A stretch of DNA of 64,000 nt from NCBI RefSeq assembly GCF_000691525.1, contig NZ_JMDW01000008.1:496001-560000 (forward strand). Reading direction: 5' to 3'. Origin of the DNA: Mycolicibacterium neoaurum ATCC 25795 (GTDB taxonomy: Bacteria; Actinomycetota; Actinomycetes; Mycobacteriales; Mycobacteriaceae). Shown here in pieces: positions 17,819-25,641 of the stretch. The position numbers and the translations under genes are program-made. The notes beneath the pieces were generated by a model, which saw only the letters and a list, made by a program, of their open reading frames with translations, was not told the DNA's origin and did no database searches. Position 1 is the stretch's first letter. The number at the start of each line of letters is the position of its first letter.

Positions 17819-18661
17819 TCAGCCCTTCAGTAGCGCGACGACCTTGTCTTCGAGAGTCGGCTGCTCTGCGTTGGGATCCAGTGCCACCGTCTTGGGCAGC
17901 GTCACCTCGGGATCGGCGAAGTCGCGGTAGGTCTTGTCCCCGGCGAGGACGAACAGCAGATAACCGGTCAGCAGCGCCCGTACCGCCTTCTGGGTGCCCT
18001 TGTCGGCGCCGGGCAGGCCCACGGCCTTGGCCAACCGCCTGCCCTCCACGAGGCCACCGGACTCGCCCTTGCTGACGATCCGCAGCGTCGAGGACGTCCA
18101 GGCCTGCGCCAGCGCGTCCGCATTGGAACGGAGGGAACTCGAATCCGCTGAGGCCCGCAGGATCAGTCCCGGAAGCTCCAGCCCGGCAGCCGGTTGCTCG
18201 GCCGGGGGGCTGCTGACCGCGGGAAACAGGGCCGCAGCGGTCTTGAGCCGCGAACCCATGCCTGCCGCGGCGAAGACGGCGGCAGAGCCGCCGAAACCAT
18301 GCCCGACGACGCCGAGCTTGCTGGGGTGAACGCTGATCTTGCCCGGCCCCAGCCGCACCCCGGCGATGATGTCCAGTGTGGTGCCCAGGTCGACGGCGAG
18401 GTTCAGCACCGACGGCGCGAACGTCTTCTCGGTATCGGGGGCCGCCGCGACGATGCCCCACGAGGCCAGATGCTCCAACGTGCCCGCATAGCGGTCGCTG
18501 CCGGTCAGCCAGTCGTGACCGAAGGCGATGCCCGGCAGATTGAACCCCGATTCCGGGGTATAGACGACGCCGGGCTGGCCGGCGAACGCGAGGTCCCCAC
18601 GCAGCACACGGTGCGGTCCGCGCCGGGTCAGGGCTGCGAAGAGCTTCTTCGTCTTGGCCAC
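17819..18661 (-). CDS. Alpha/beta-hydrolase-fold protein with altered nucleophile elbow
   Basis: 280 aa with a dienelactone-hydrolase / chlorophyllase-like layout: strand VVYTPESGFNLPGIAFGHDWL, helix ASWGIVAAAPD, and elbow KLGVVGHGFGGSAAV. The usual G-x-S-x-G is GHGFG here, so the catalytic Ser is replaced by Gly. Later segments (LILRASADSSSLRSNADAL; TGYLLFVLAGDKTYRDFADP) fit the acid and lid regions. Either a non-catalytic binding protein or an enzyme using another residue. Divergent from glmS, which begins 64 bases away. Confidence 0.75.
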   Translation of the reverse strand: MAKTKKLFAALTRRGPHRVLRGDLAFAGQPGVVYTPESGFNLPGIAFGHDWLTGSDRYAGTLEHLASWGIVAAAPDTEKTFAPSVLNLAVDLGTTLDIIAGVRLGPGKISVHPSKLGVVGHGFGGSAAVFAAAGMGSRLKTAAALFPAVSSPPAEQPAAGLELPGLILRASADSSSLRSNADALAQAWTSSTLRIVSKGESGGLVEGRRLAKAVGLPGADKGTQKAVRALLTGYLLFVLAGDKTYRDFADPEVTLPKTVALDPNAEQPTLEDKVVALLKG

Positions 18662-18725
18662 GCATAGACCCTAGTCGACGCGCGTGGACGGGCGGCGGAT
18701 CGGCACTGCACTACCCTGGGACGCT

Positions 18726-20588
18726 ATGTGTGGAATCGTCGGCTACGTCGGACGGCGCCCTGCCTGCGAGATCGTCGTCGACGCGCTGCGCCGGATGGAG
18801 TATCGCGGATACGACTCGTCAGGTGTGGCCTTGCTCGACGGCTCAGGTGGGCTGATCGTGGAACGCAAGGCGGGCCGGCTGGCCAACCTGGAGGAAGCGC
18901 TCGGCGAGGCCGGTGGTGACGCGCTCGTCGGCAGCACCGGGATGGGGCATACCCGGTGGGCCACCCACGGGCGGCCGACCGATCGCAACGCCCACCCGCA
19001 CCGCGACAGCAGCGGGAAGTTCGCCGTGGTGCACAACGGCATCATCGAGAACTTCGCCGGGCTGCGCGCCGAGCTGGAAGCCGTCGGTGTCGAGTTCGCC
19101 AGCGATACCGATTCCGAGGTCGCGGTGCATCTGGTGGCCCAGGCCTACCGCCACGGTGACACCGCCGGTGACTTCGTGGCGTCGGTGCTCGCGGTGCTGC
19201 GCCGTCTGGAGGGGCACTTCACCCTCGTGTTCGCCTTCGCCGACGAGCCGGGGACCATCGTGGCGGCCCGGCGCTCGACCCCGCTGGTGGTCGGTGTCGG
19301 CGACGGCGAGATGTTCATCGGTTCCGATGTGGCGGCGTTCATCGAGCACACCCGCGAGGCCGTCGAGCTCGGTCAGGACCAGGCCGTGGTGATCACCGCC
19401 GACGGTTACCGGGTCACCGACTTTGCCGGCCAGGACGCGCCTGCCCGACGTTTTCATGTCGACTGGGATCTCAGCGCCGCCGAAAAGGGCGGTTACGAGT
19501 TCTTCATGCTCAAGGAGATCGCCGAGCAGCCGACCGCGGTCGCCGAGACGTTGCTCGGGCACTTCGAGGGTGGCCGCATCGTGCTCGACGAGCAGCGGCT
19601 CTCCGATCAGGAGCTGCGCGAGGTCGACAAGGTGTTCATCGTCGCCTGCGGTACGGCGTATCACTCCGGGTTGTTGGCCAAGTACGCGATCGAGCACTGG
19701 ACGCGGCTTCCGGTCGAGGTGGAGCTCGCCAGCGAATTCCGTTATCGCGACCCGGTTCTCGATCGCAGCACGCTGGTGATCGCCATATCGCAGTCCGGTG
19801 AGACCGCCGACACCCTCGAGGCGGTCCGGCATGCCAAGGAACAGAAGGCCAAGGTGCTGGCCATCTGCAACACCAACGGCAGCCAGATTCCGCGCGAGGC
19901 CGATGCGGTGCTGTACACCCGGGCCGGGCCGGAGGTCGGGGTGGCGTCCACCAAGACCTTCCTGGCGCAGGTGACAGCCAATTATCTTGTCGGCCTTGCC
20001 CTTGCGCAGGCCCGTGGCACCAAGTACGCCGACGAAGTCGCCCGCGAGTATCACGACCTGGAGGCCATGGCCGCTCAGGTCGAACGGGTGCTCGGCTGCA
20101 TGGATCCGGTCACCGAGTTGGCCCACAAGTTCGCCAACTCCTCGGCGGTGCTGTTCCTGGGCCGCCATGTCGGCTATCCGGTGGCGCTGGAGGGTGCGCT
20201 CAAACTCAAGGAACTCGCCTATATGCACGCCGAGGGTTTCGCGGCCGGCGAGCTCAAGCATGGTCCGATCGCGCTCATCGAGGACGATCTGCCGGTCATC
20301 ATCGTGATGCCCTCGCCGAAGAGCGCGGCAACGCTGCACGCCAAGCTGCTCAGCAACATCCGGGAGATCCAGGCACGCGGTGCGGTCACGATCGTCATCG
20401 CCGAGGAGGGTGACGACACGGTGGCCCCGTACGCCGATCACCTGGTCGAGATCCCGGCGGTGTCGACGCTGTTCCAGCCGTTGTTGTCGACGATCCCGAT
20501 GCAGGTGTTCGCCGCGGGTGTCGCGCAGGCGCGTGGTTATGACGTCGACAAGCCGCGCAATCTGGCCAAGTCGGTCACCGTCGAGTAA
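18726..20588 (+). CDS. glmS: Glutamine--fructose-6-phosphate aminotransferase (isomerizing)
   Basis: A 620-aa GlmS making glucosamine-6-phosphate from fructose-6-phosphate and glutamine, the first step to UDP-GlcNAc. The N terminus MCGIVGYVG gives the Cys nucleophile after Met removal. Glutaminase features (GHTRWATHG, HNGIIENF, SDTDSEV) lead to two SIS sugar-isomerase domains (ACGTAYHSGLLAKY; SQSGETADT; ELKHGPIALI) and the C-terminal PRNLAKSVTVE. The ATG at 18726 is chosen because Cys must be residue 2; the longer open frame upstream is not coding. No glmS-ribozyme-like leader is seen. Confidence 0.98.
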   Translation: MCGIVGYVGRRPACEIVVDALRRMEYRGYDSSGVALLDGSGGLIVERKAGRLANLEEALGEAGGDALVGSTGMGHTRWATHGRPTDRNAHPHRDSSGKFAVVHNGIIENFAGLRAELEAVGVEFASDTDSEVAVHLVAQAYRHGDTAGDFVASVLAVLRRLEGHFTLVFAFADEPGTIVAARRSTPLVVGVGDGEMFIGSDVAAFIEHTREAVELGQDQAVVITADGYRVTDFAGQDAPARRFHVDWDLSAAEKGGYEFFMLKEIAEQPTAVAETLLGHFEGGRIVLDEQRLSDQELREVDKVFIVACGTAYHSGLLAKYAIEHWTRLPVEVELASEFRYRDPVLDRSTLVIAISQSGETADTLEAVRHAKEQKAKVLAICNTNGSQIPREADAVLYTRAGPEVGVASTKTFLAQVTANYLVGLALAQARGTKYADEVAREYHDLEAMAAQVERVLGCMDPVTELAHKFANSSAVLFLGRHVGYPVALEGALKLKELAYMHAEGFAAGELKHGPIALIEDDLPVIIVMPSPKSAATLHAKLLSNIREIQARGAVTIVIAEEGDDTVAPYADHLVEIPAVSTLFQPLLSTIPMQVFAAGVAQARGYDVDKPRNLAKSVTVE

Positions 20589-20592
20589 CGCT

Positions 20593-21471
20593 GTGGGAGT
20601 CGGGCATTGGCGCAGTGATGCGGCGCGTGCCCACTTCGCGGCCGCCTACGACACGGCATTGGCGCGGCTTCCGGCTGTCGACCGGATGTGGGATGTGGAC
20701 ACGGCATTCGGCACCGTGCGGGTGTATCGGTTCGAGGGCGGGCCTGGCCGGCCGGTGGTGTTGCTGCCCGGCCGTAACGCCTCTACCCCGATGTGGGCGG
20801 ACAATCTGCCGGGCCTGCTCGCGCATCGCCCGGTGTACTGCGTCGACCTGCTGGGTGAGCCGGGAATGTCGGTGCAGCGCAAGCCGATCACCGGCGCCGA
20901 TGACCAGGCGCGCTGGCTGGACGATGTGCTGACCGGTATCGGGGAGGAGTCGGTCCACATTCTGGGGGTGTCGTTCGGTGGGTGGAGCGCGATGAACTAC
21001 GCGTTGCGCCGACCTCAGAAGGTGGCGTCGCTGGTGCTGGTCGACCCGGTGCTGACCTTCGCGTCGATCCCACTCCGGACCATGCTGGCATTCCTTCCGA
21101 TGGGGCTGCCGGGCGTCCCGGACAGATTGCGGCGCAGCATCTTGCGGTGGATATCCGGGGGAGCCAAGGTCGACGAATCCGATCCCGTGCTGATGCTCAT
21201 CGACGCGGGTACCGCCGACTTCGCGCTGCAACAGCCTGCGCCCACCAGGTTCAGTCCGGAGAAGTTACGCGCACTGCGGGTCCCCGTCCTGGCGATCATC
21301 GCCGGGCGCAGCGTGATTCACGATGCGCGCCGCGCGGCCGCCACGGCCCGCTCGGTGCTGTCGGCGGGACAGGTCGAGGTCTGGGAGCGGGCTTCACACG
21401 CGGTGACCGGGGAGTTTCTCGACGAGATCGCTTCGCGGACAAGCGAGTTCTGGGCAGGCGTCGACCGGTAG
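20593..21471 (+). CDS. Alpha/beta hydrolase
   Basis: 292 aa. Oxyanion strand VVLLPGRNASTPMW, nucleophile elbow GVSFGGWSA (Ser present), a mobile lid rich in Leu and Pro (FLPMGLPGVPDRLRR) and a C-terminal His in ASHAVTGEFLDE. No signal peptide. The GTG lies 5 bases after the glmS stop, so it is probably co-transcribed with glmS. Substrate not predictable. Confidence 0.85.
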   Translation: MGVGHWRSDAARAHFAAAYDTALARLPAVDRMWDVDTAFGTVRVYRFEGGPGRPVVLLPGRNASTPMWADNLPGLLAHRPVYCVDLLGEPGMSVQRKPITGADDQARWLDDVLTGIGEESVHILGVSFGGWSAMNYALRRPQKVASLVLVDPVLTFASIPLRTMLAFLPMGLPGVPDRLRRSILRWISGGAKVDESDPVLMLIDAGTADFALQQPAPTRFSPEKLRALRVPVLAIIAGRSVIHDARRAAATARSVLSAGQVEVWERASHAVTGEFLDEIASRTSEFWAGVDR

Positions 21472-21494
21472 TTGCTGCGCGAGGTGGGCCCAGT

Positions 21495-21950
21495 TCAGAT
21501 GGGCCGCCGGACGGTGGTGGCGTCGATGTCGATTCGGTGACCGTGCGAGTCGGTCGGGTACAGTTCGGCCAGCGGGCCACCGTTCTCGTCGACGAGGACT
21601 GACCGCGGTTCCTTGTCGGCGAAGGTATGTCGCTCGCCCCATTGGCGCATGGCCACGATGACGGTGAACAGGTCGCGGCCTGCGTCGGTGAGTACATAGA
21701 TCTGGCGGCGCCCCGATGCCGCGGTCTCTCGGGTGAGGATGCCGTGCTCGACGAGTCGGCGAAGCCTGTCCGTAAGGATGTTGCGCGCCACGCCGGTGCG
21801 GTGCTGAAAGTCGGTGAAGGACCGTGCGTTGTCCATCGCGTCGCGAATGATCAGCAGGCTCCAGCGATCTCCCACGAGGTCGAGCGTGCGCGCGACCGGA
21901 CACGTGGGGTCGGTCCACGTCACATCGTCGACGGGTACGACGGGCTCCAT
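21495..21950 (-). CDS. HxlR-family transcriptional regulator
   Basis: 151 aa. Winged-helix HxlR type: CPVARTLDLVGDRWSLLIIRDAM, then RSFTDFQHRTGVARNILTDRLRRLVEHGILTR, then a wing YVLTDAGRDLF. The Cys before the first helix is conserved and can be redox-sensing in this family. Start ATG 21950 is preceded by GGGAGG with 4-base spacing; the GTG just before it is too close to that site. Divergent from an MFS exporter, the usual HxlR target arrangement. Confidence 0.9.
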   Translation of the reverse strand: MEPVVPVDDVTWTDPTCPVARTLDLVGDRWSLLIIRDAMDNARSFTDFQHRTGVARNILTDRLRRLVEHGILTRETAASGRRQIYVLTDAGRDLFTVIVAMRQWGERHTFADKEPRSVLVDENGGPLAELYPTDSHGHRIDIDATTVRRPI

Positions 21951-21965
21951 CACGCCTCCCGATGA

Positions 21966-22012
21966 GTTGCGAATTAAAACTATTCTGCCATAGTGGGAAA
22001 TAGTTGCGAATT
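21966..22012. promoter_or_regulatory. Repeats in the HxlR/MFS divergent promoter
   Basis: GTTGCGAATT occurs twice as a direct repeat (21966-21975 and 22003-22012). Between them an inverted pair AACTATT / AATAGTT lies at 21978-21984 and 21999-22005. Likely operators for the HxlR repressor controlling both genes. Confidence 0.6.
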
Positions 22013-22031
22013 GCTACTGATTGGGGACGTT

Positions 22032-23192
22032 GTGAGACTCAGGCAGAGAACCCTGCTCGCGATGGTCTGCGCCGTCGCTGTCGCGACGGTCTACGTCGCC
22101 CAGCCGGTGCTCGCGCAGATCGGGCGAGAGTTGGGCGTGTCCGAATCTGACCTGGGATGGATCGTGGCGGCAGGGCAGATCGGCTACCTGGTCGGCCTGG
22201 CCGTCCTGGCTCCGTTGGGTGACATGCTGGACCGGCGCGCGCTCATCGGCGGCCAACTCTTCCTCGCCGCGGGCGGGATGCTGGTGGCCGCGCTCGCACC
22301 CGGTCTGTGGTTTCTGCTCATCGGTCTGGCCGTGACCGGGTTCTTCGCCGTGGTCGTGCAGACCACCGTCGCCTTCGCCGCCGATCTGTCGACGCCCGCG
22401 GAGCGGGGTCGCACACTCGGGATGGTCACGTCCGGTGTCGTCATCGGCATTCTCGGCGCGCGCATCCTGGCGGGGATTCTCGCCGACCAGTGGGGATGGC
22501 GAAGCGTCTATGCCGCGCTCATGCTGCTACTCGTCGTGCTCTCGATCGCGGTGCTCACACAGCTTCCGGCAGAGCACAGGTCGCGTCGCAGGTCCTACCG
22601 CGATGTCGTGGCGTCGCTCGGGAGCCTCTTCGGCGAACCGCTGTTCGTCTCCCGCGGGCTGATTGCGTTCTTCCTCTTTGCGTCGTTCGGCACGCTCTGG
22701 AGCGGACTCGCGTTACCTCTCGCCGCCGAGCCGTGGCAGCTGAGCCCGGCTCACATCGGCGCGTTCGGGATCGCCGGGCTCGCCGGTGCGCTGGGAGCCG
22801 CGCGGGCAGGCCGATGGGCAGACGCCGGTAGGGCCGACATCGTGACCGGGGCAGCGCTGGCCTTGTTGGCGCTGTCCTGGATGGCAGCTGGGCAGGCGAG
22901 CTGGTCGCTCTGGCTGGTGATCGTCGGTGTCATCGTCTTGGACTTCGCGGTTCAGGCCGCCCACGTCAGCAACCAAGCCCTTCTCGCTGCTGCCTACCCG
23001 CACCAGACCAGCAGCGCCATCGGCGGTTACATGATCTTCTATTCGCTGGGCTCCGCGCTCGGCGCGACCGCCACCACCGCGATGTACGCAGTCCGCGGGT
23101 GGACGGGGTCTACCGTGATCGGTGCGAGCTTCGCGCTCTTCGGGCTGTGTGCCTGGGCGCTCGGCCGGCGCACGGTGGCGGCGCCGCGTTGA
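22032..23192 (+). CDS. MFS transporter (drug-efflux type)
   Basis: 386 aa with about 12 membrane segments. The family loop LAPLGDMLDRRALI after segment 2 and TPAERGRTLGMVTSGVVIGILGARILAGILADQWGWRSVY between segments 4 and 6 identify a DHA1-like exporter (AraJ/YnfM-like). Start GTG 22032 has GGGGA 4 bases upstream; an in-frame GTG at 21993 would add 13 residues but falls within the operator repeats. It is divergent from the HxlR regulator. Confidence 0.88.
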   Translation: MRLRQRTLLAMVCAVAVATVYVAQPVLAQIGRELGVSESDLGWIVAAGQIGYLVGLAVLAPLGDMLDRRALIGGQLFLAAGGMLVAALAPGLWFLLIGLAVTGFFAVVVQTTVAFAADLSTPAERGRTLGMVTSGVVIGILGARILAGILADQWGWRSVYAALMLLLVVLSIAVLTQLPAEHRSRRRSYRDVVASLGSLFGEPLFVSRGLIAFFLFASFGTLWSGLALPLAAEPWQLSPAHIGAFGIAGLAGALGAARAGRWADAGRADIVTGAALALLALSWMAAGQASWSLWLVIVGVIVLDFAVQAAHVSNQALLAAAYPHQTSSAIGGYMIFYSLGSALGATATTAMYAVRGWTGSTVIGASFALFGLCAWALGRRTVAAPR

Positions 23193-23207
23193 TCCGCTGC
23201 GGTGTGG

Positions 23208-23945
23208 TCAGCCGGCCCGGCGTGCGCGTTCACTCGGCGGGACACCGTACTGGCGGCGGAAGGCCCGGTTGAACGTTCCCTGGTCGGTGAAGCCGCTCGC
23301 CCGGCACGCGTGGCCGACCGATGAGCCTCGGGCGATCAGGCTGTCCGCGTGTTCGAGTCGGTGGCGCCGGATCTCGCTCGCGGGCGACCGGCCGTCCTCG
23401 GCAAGCAACTGCTGAACCGAACGCAGCGACAGGTGGAACTGTGCGGCCAACCGGGCCGCCGTGAAATCCGGGTCGTGGAAGTGCGTGCGGATGTACCCGA
23501 GCAGCCGGGCGCGCAGTTCGGAACGTGTCGGGGCAAGGTCGTGGTGATCGGGCGTACGGGTTGTCGCTGCGATACGTTCGGTCGCGTCGACGAAGGTCAG
23601 TAGCCGAGCGCCGGTGGTGCCCAAAGGTTTTGCCGACAATGTCACCGGGATGGGCTGACCGGCCCGGGTGATGAACCACTCGTGGGCGGTCATACTCGTC
23701 GAGCCGCAGCCGTCCAGGATCGGGCAGGCGTGCGACGGGTATCGCGATCCGTCGGGATGCCATTCGTGCAGCGTGTCGTGGCTGGGCGCTCCGATCACGT
23801 CATCGACGGATCGGTACCCCAGCATGGTCAGCGCGGCCTGGTTCGCCAGGGCCACCGCGCCGTCCGGCCCGATGACCCACAGCGGGGTCGGGGCCACGTC
23901 GATGACCGCCGACAGCGTGCCGGCATCGAGGGCAGTCTCGTTCAC
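23208..23945 (-). CDS. PAS-domain AraC-family transcriptional regulator
   Basis: 245 aa. A PAS sensor (TLSAVIDVAPTPLWVIGPDGAVALANQAALTMLGY, residues about 10-120) is followed by a C-terminal AraC DNA-binding domain with two helix-turn-helix units (FTAARLAAQFHLSLRSVQQLLAEDG; SVGHACRASGFTDQGTFNRAFRRQYGVPPSERAR). The PAS part also contains PILDGCGSTSMTAHEW, with cysteines that could sense redox or a ligand. Start GTG 23945 has AGGTGGG 5 bases upstream; a GTG at 23981 would add 12 residues. It is divergent from cynS, so it is probably its activator. Confidence 0.85.
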   Translation of the reverse strand: MNETALDAGTLSAVIDVAPTPLWVIGPDGAVALANQAALTMLGYRSVDDVIGAPSHDTLHEWHPDGSRYPSHACPILDGCGSTSMTAHEWFITRAGQPIPVTLSAKPLGTTGARLLTFVDATERIAATTRTPDHHDLAPTRSELRARLLGYIRTHFHDPDFTAARLAAQFHLSLRSVQQLLAEDGRSPASEIRRHRLEHADSLIARGSSVGHACRASGFTDQGTFNRAFRRQYGVPPSERARRAG

Positions 23946-23993
23946 CACATCCCACCTGGATTCCGATATTGGAGCCGACACTAGGTTGCGTGC

Positions 23994-24032
23994 GTTTCGG
24001 GTGTGTTTCGCCGGGCGTTACGTTGCGGTTAA
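23994..24032. promoter_or_regulatory. GlnR-like box in the cynS upstream region
   Basis: Four half-sites in one orientation: GTTTC (23994-23998), GTTTC (24005-24009), GTTAC (24017-24021) and GTTAA (24028-24032), with spacers of 6, 7 and 6. Read on the minus strand they are TTAAC, GTAAC, GAAAC, GAAAC, the AC-n9-AC pattern of actinobacterial GlnR sites. It lies 134 bases before cynS and 49 bases before the PAS-AraC gene. Confidence 0.55.
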
Positions 24033-24165
24033 ACGACATCCGTCGTCGTGGGCGTTCGCGAAATGCCGGATTTCCTTCGCCTTCTGCCATGGGCAGCGGG
24101 CGTGAACGCGGGTGATATGGACATGAGCCTTTTGGGACCGCCAACCGCATGTGAGGAGATCGCGC

Positions 24166-24612
24166 ATGGCATATGACGTTGCCTCGCCCGTCATCACCGA
24201 GATCGAACAACGACGTTCCGAAACCGGGATCAGCTGGCAGAACATCGCCGACCATATCGACCGCCCGCTGGTGTGGACCGTGGCGGCCCTGCTTGGCAGC
24301 CACCCGATGCCCGCCGAGCAGGCCGGCCGGGTCGGCGAGCTACTCGGTCTCAGCGCCGAAACCGTTGCCGCGCTTGCGCGTCAGCCCTATCGGACCGCAG
24401 ACCCTGCCCTGCTCACCGATCCGACCATCTACCGTTTCGTCGAGTTGGCCAACGTGTACGGCCCGACGTTCAAGGCCCTCATCCACGAGGAGTTCGGGGA
24501 CGGCATCATGAGCGCCATCAACTGCAATGTGTCCTTCGCGCGCCGGTCCGATCCCGACGGTGACCGAGTTGTCCTGACGATCGACGGCAAATTCCTGCCG
24601 TACCACTGGTAG
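24166..24612 (+). CDS. cynS: Cyanate hydratase (cyanase)
   Basis: 148 aa; converts cyanate and bicarbonate to ammonia and carbon dioxide. The N-terminal half is the Xre-like helical bundle. The C-terminal half carries the decamer active-site residues Arg90, Glu93 and Ser116, each exactly six positions before E. coli Arg96, Glu99 and Ser122. The motif IYRFVELANVYGPTFKALIHEEFGDGIMSAI is near-invariant. GAGGAG precedes the ATG at 24166. The FNT channel gene follows after 12 bases, and the PAS-AraC gene diverges upstream. Confidence 0.97.
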   Translation: MAYDVASPVITEIEQRRSETGISWQNIADHIDRPLVWTVAALLGSHPMPAEQAGRVGELLGLSAETVAALARQPYRTADPALLTDPTIYRFVELANVYGPTFKALIHEEFGDGIMSAINCNVSFARRSDPDGDRVVLTIDGKFLPYHW

Positions 24613-24624
24613 GGGAGACCGGAT

Positions 24625-25482
24625 ATGTCGTACGTCAAACCCGCCGAACTCGCGACCCGCATCATCGACGCCGGTGAGTCGAAGGTGTTCATGTCTACCC
24701 GCGACACCCTGATACGTGCCTACATGGCGGGTGCCATCCTGGCACTCGCGGCAGCTTTTGCGATCACCATCTCGACGAAGACCGGGGAGCCGCTGCTCGG
24801 TGCAGTGCTGTTCCCGGTCGGCTTCTGCATGTTGCACCTGCTCGGATTCGATTTGCTGACAGCGGTATTCACGTTGGTGCCGCTGGCCTGGCTGGACAAG
24901 CGTCCCGGGGTCACACTGCGGCCGATGCTGCGCAACTGGGGCCTGGTGTTCCTCGGGAATCTCCTCGGGGCGCTGACGGTCGCGGTGTTCATGGCGGTGT
25001 ATTTCACCTACGGGTTCAGCGTGGCCCCCGATGCCGTGGGGCAGGCGATCGGGGAGATCGGCGCCGGGCGGACGGTCGGCTACGCCGATCACGGTGCTGC
25101 GGGCATGCTGACGTTGTTCCTGCGCGGGGTGATGTGCAACTGGATGGTGTCGATGGGTGTGGTGGGTGCCATGATGTCGGACAGCCTGCCCGGCAAGGTG
25201 ATCGCCATGTGGATGCCGATCATGGTGTTCTTCTACCTCGGTTTCGAGCACTCCATCGTCAATATGTTCCTGTTCCCGTCGGGGTTGATGCTGGGTGGGG
25301 AGTTCACCATCGTGGATTATCTTGTGTGGAACGAGATCCCGACGGTATTGGGCAACCTCGTCGGCGGACTGGCCTTCGTCGGGCTTGTCATCTATGCCAC
25401 CCACGGCAAGACCGGACCGTTGCGTCCGCGGCCGAACGAGCTCGTCTCGGTCGACGCCGTCGCAGGCCCCAACCGGGTGTGA
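24625..25482 (+). CDS. Formate/nitrite transporter (FNT) family channel
   Basis: 285 aa with six membrane helices. The FNT signature LGNLLGALTVAVFMA and the narrow-pore region around FLRGVMCNWMVSMGV, followed by FEHSIVNMFLFPSGLMLGG, are characteristic of FocA/NirC-like pentameric channels for small monovalent anions. Immediately after cynS and probably in the same transcript, it may carry cyanate, bicarbonate or nitrite rather than formate; that substrate is inferred from context. About 115 gene-free bases follow. Confidence 0.9.
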   Translation: MSYVKPAELATRIIDAGESKVFMSTRDTLIRAYMAGAILALAAAFAITISTKTGEPLLGAVLFPVGFCMLHLLGFDLLTAVFTLVPLAWLDKRPGVTLRPMLRNWGLVFLGNLLGALTVAVFMAVYFTYGFSVAPDAVGQAIGEIGAGRTVGYADHGAAGMLTLFLRGVMCNWMVSMGVVGAMMSDSLPGKVIAMWMPIMVFFYLGFEHSIVNMFLFPSGLMLGGEFTIVDYLVWNEIPTVLGNLVGGLAFVGLVIYATHGKTGPLRPRPNELVSVDAVAGPNRV

Positions 25483-25641
25483 TTGCCGCCGGACTCGCGG
25501 GGCGGTCTGCAACCCCGACCGCGAGTCCGGCCGTGATCAGGGCGATACCGGTGAGCAGGCCGGCCCGGCCTGCATCATCGGCCGCACGCTGATGGGTCGG
25601 ACATGATTCTGTTGTCAGAGGTGCGGAGTAACCTCGGGGAC

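Noticed and set aside
18662..18725. glmS ribozyme
   Set aside because: Only 64 bases separate glmS from the divergent gene, too short for the ribozyme, and none of its core is seen; it is a Firmicutes feature.
18843..20441. 532-aa minus-strand open frame opposite glmS
   Set aside because: It mirrors the codon pattern of glmS and has no recognisable motif.
24060..24074. GAAAT-GCCGG-ATTTC palindrome upstream of cynS
   Set aside because: Five-base arms are too short to stand out from chance; kept only as a possible PAS-AraC site.
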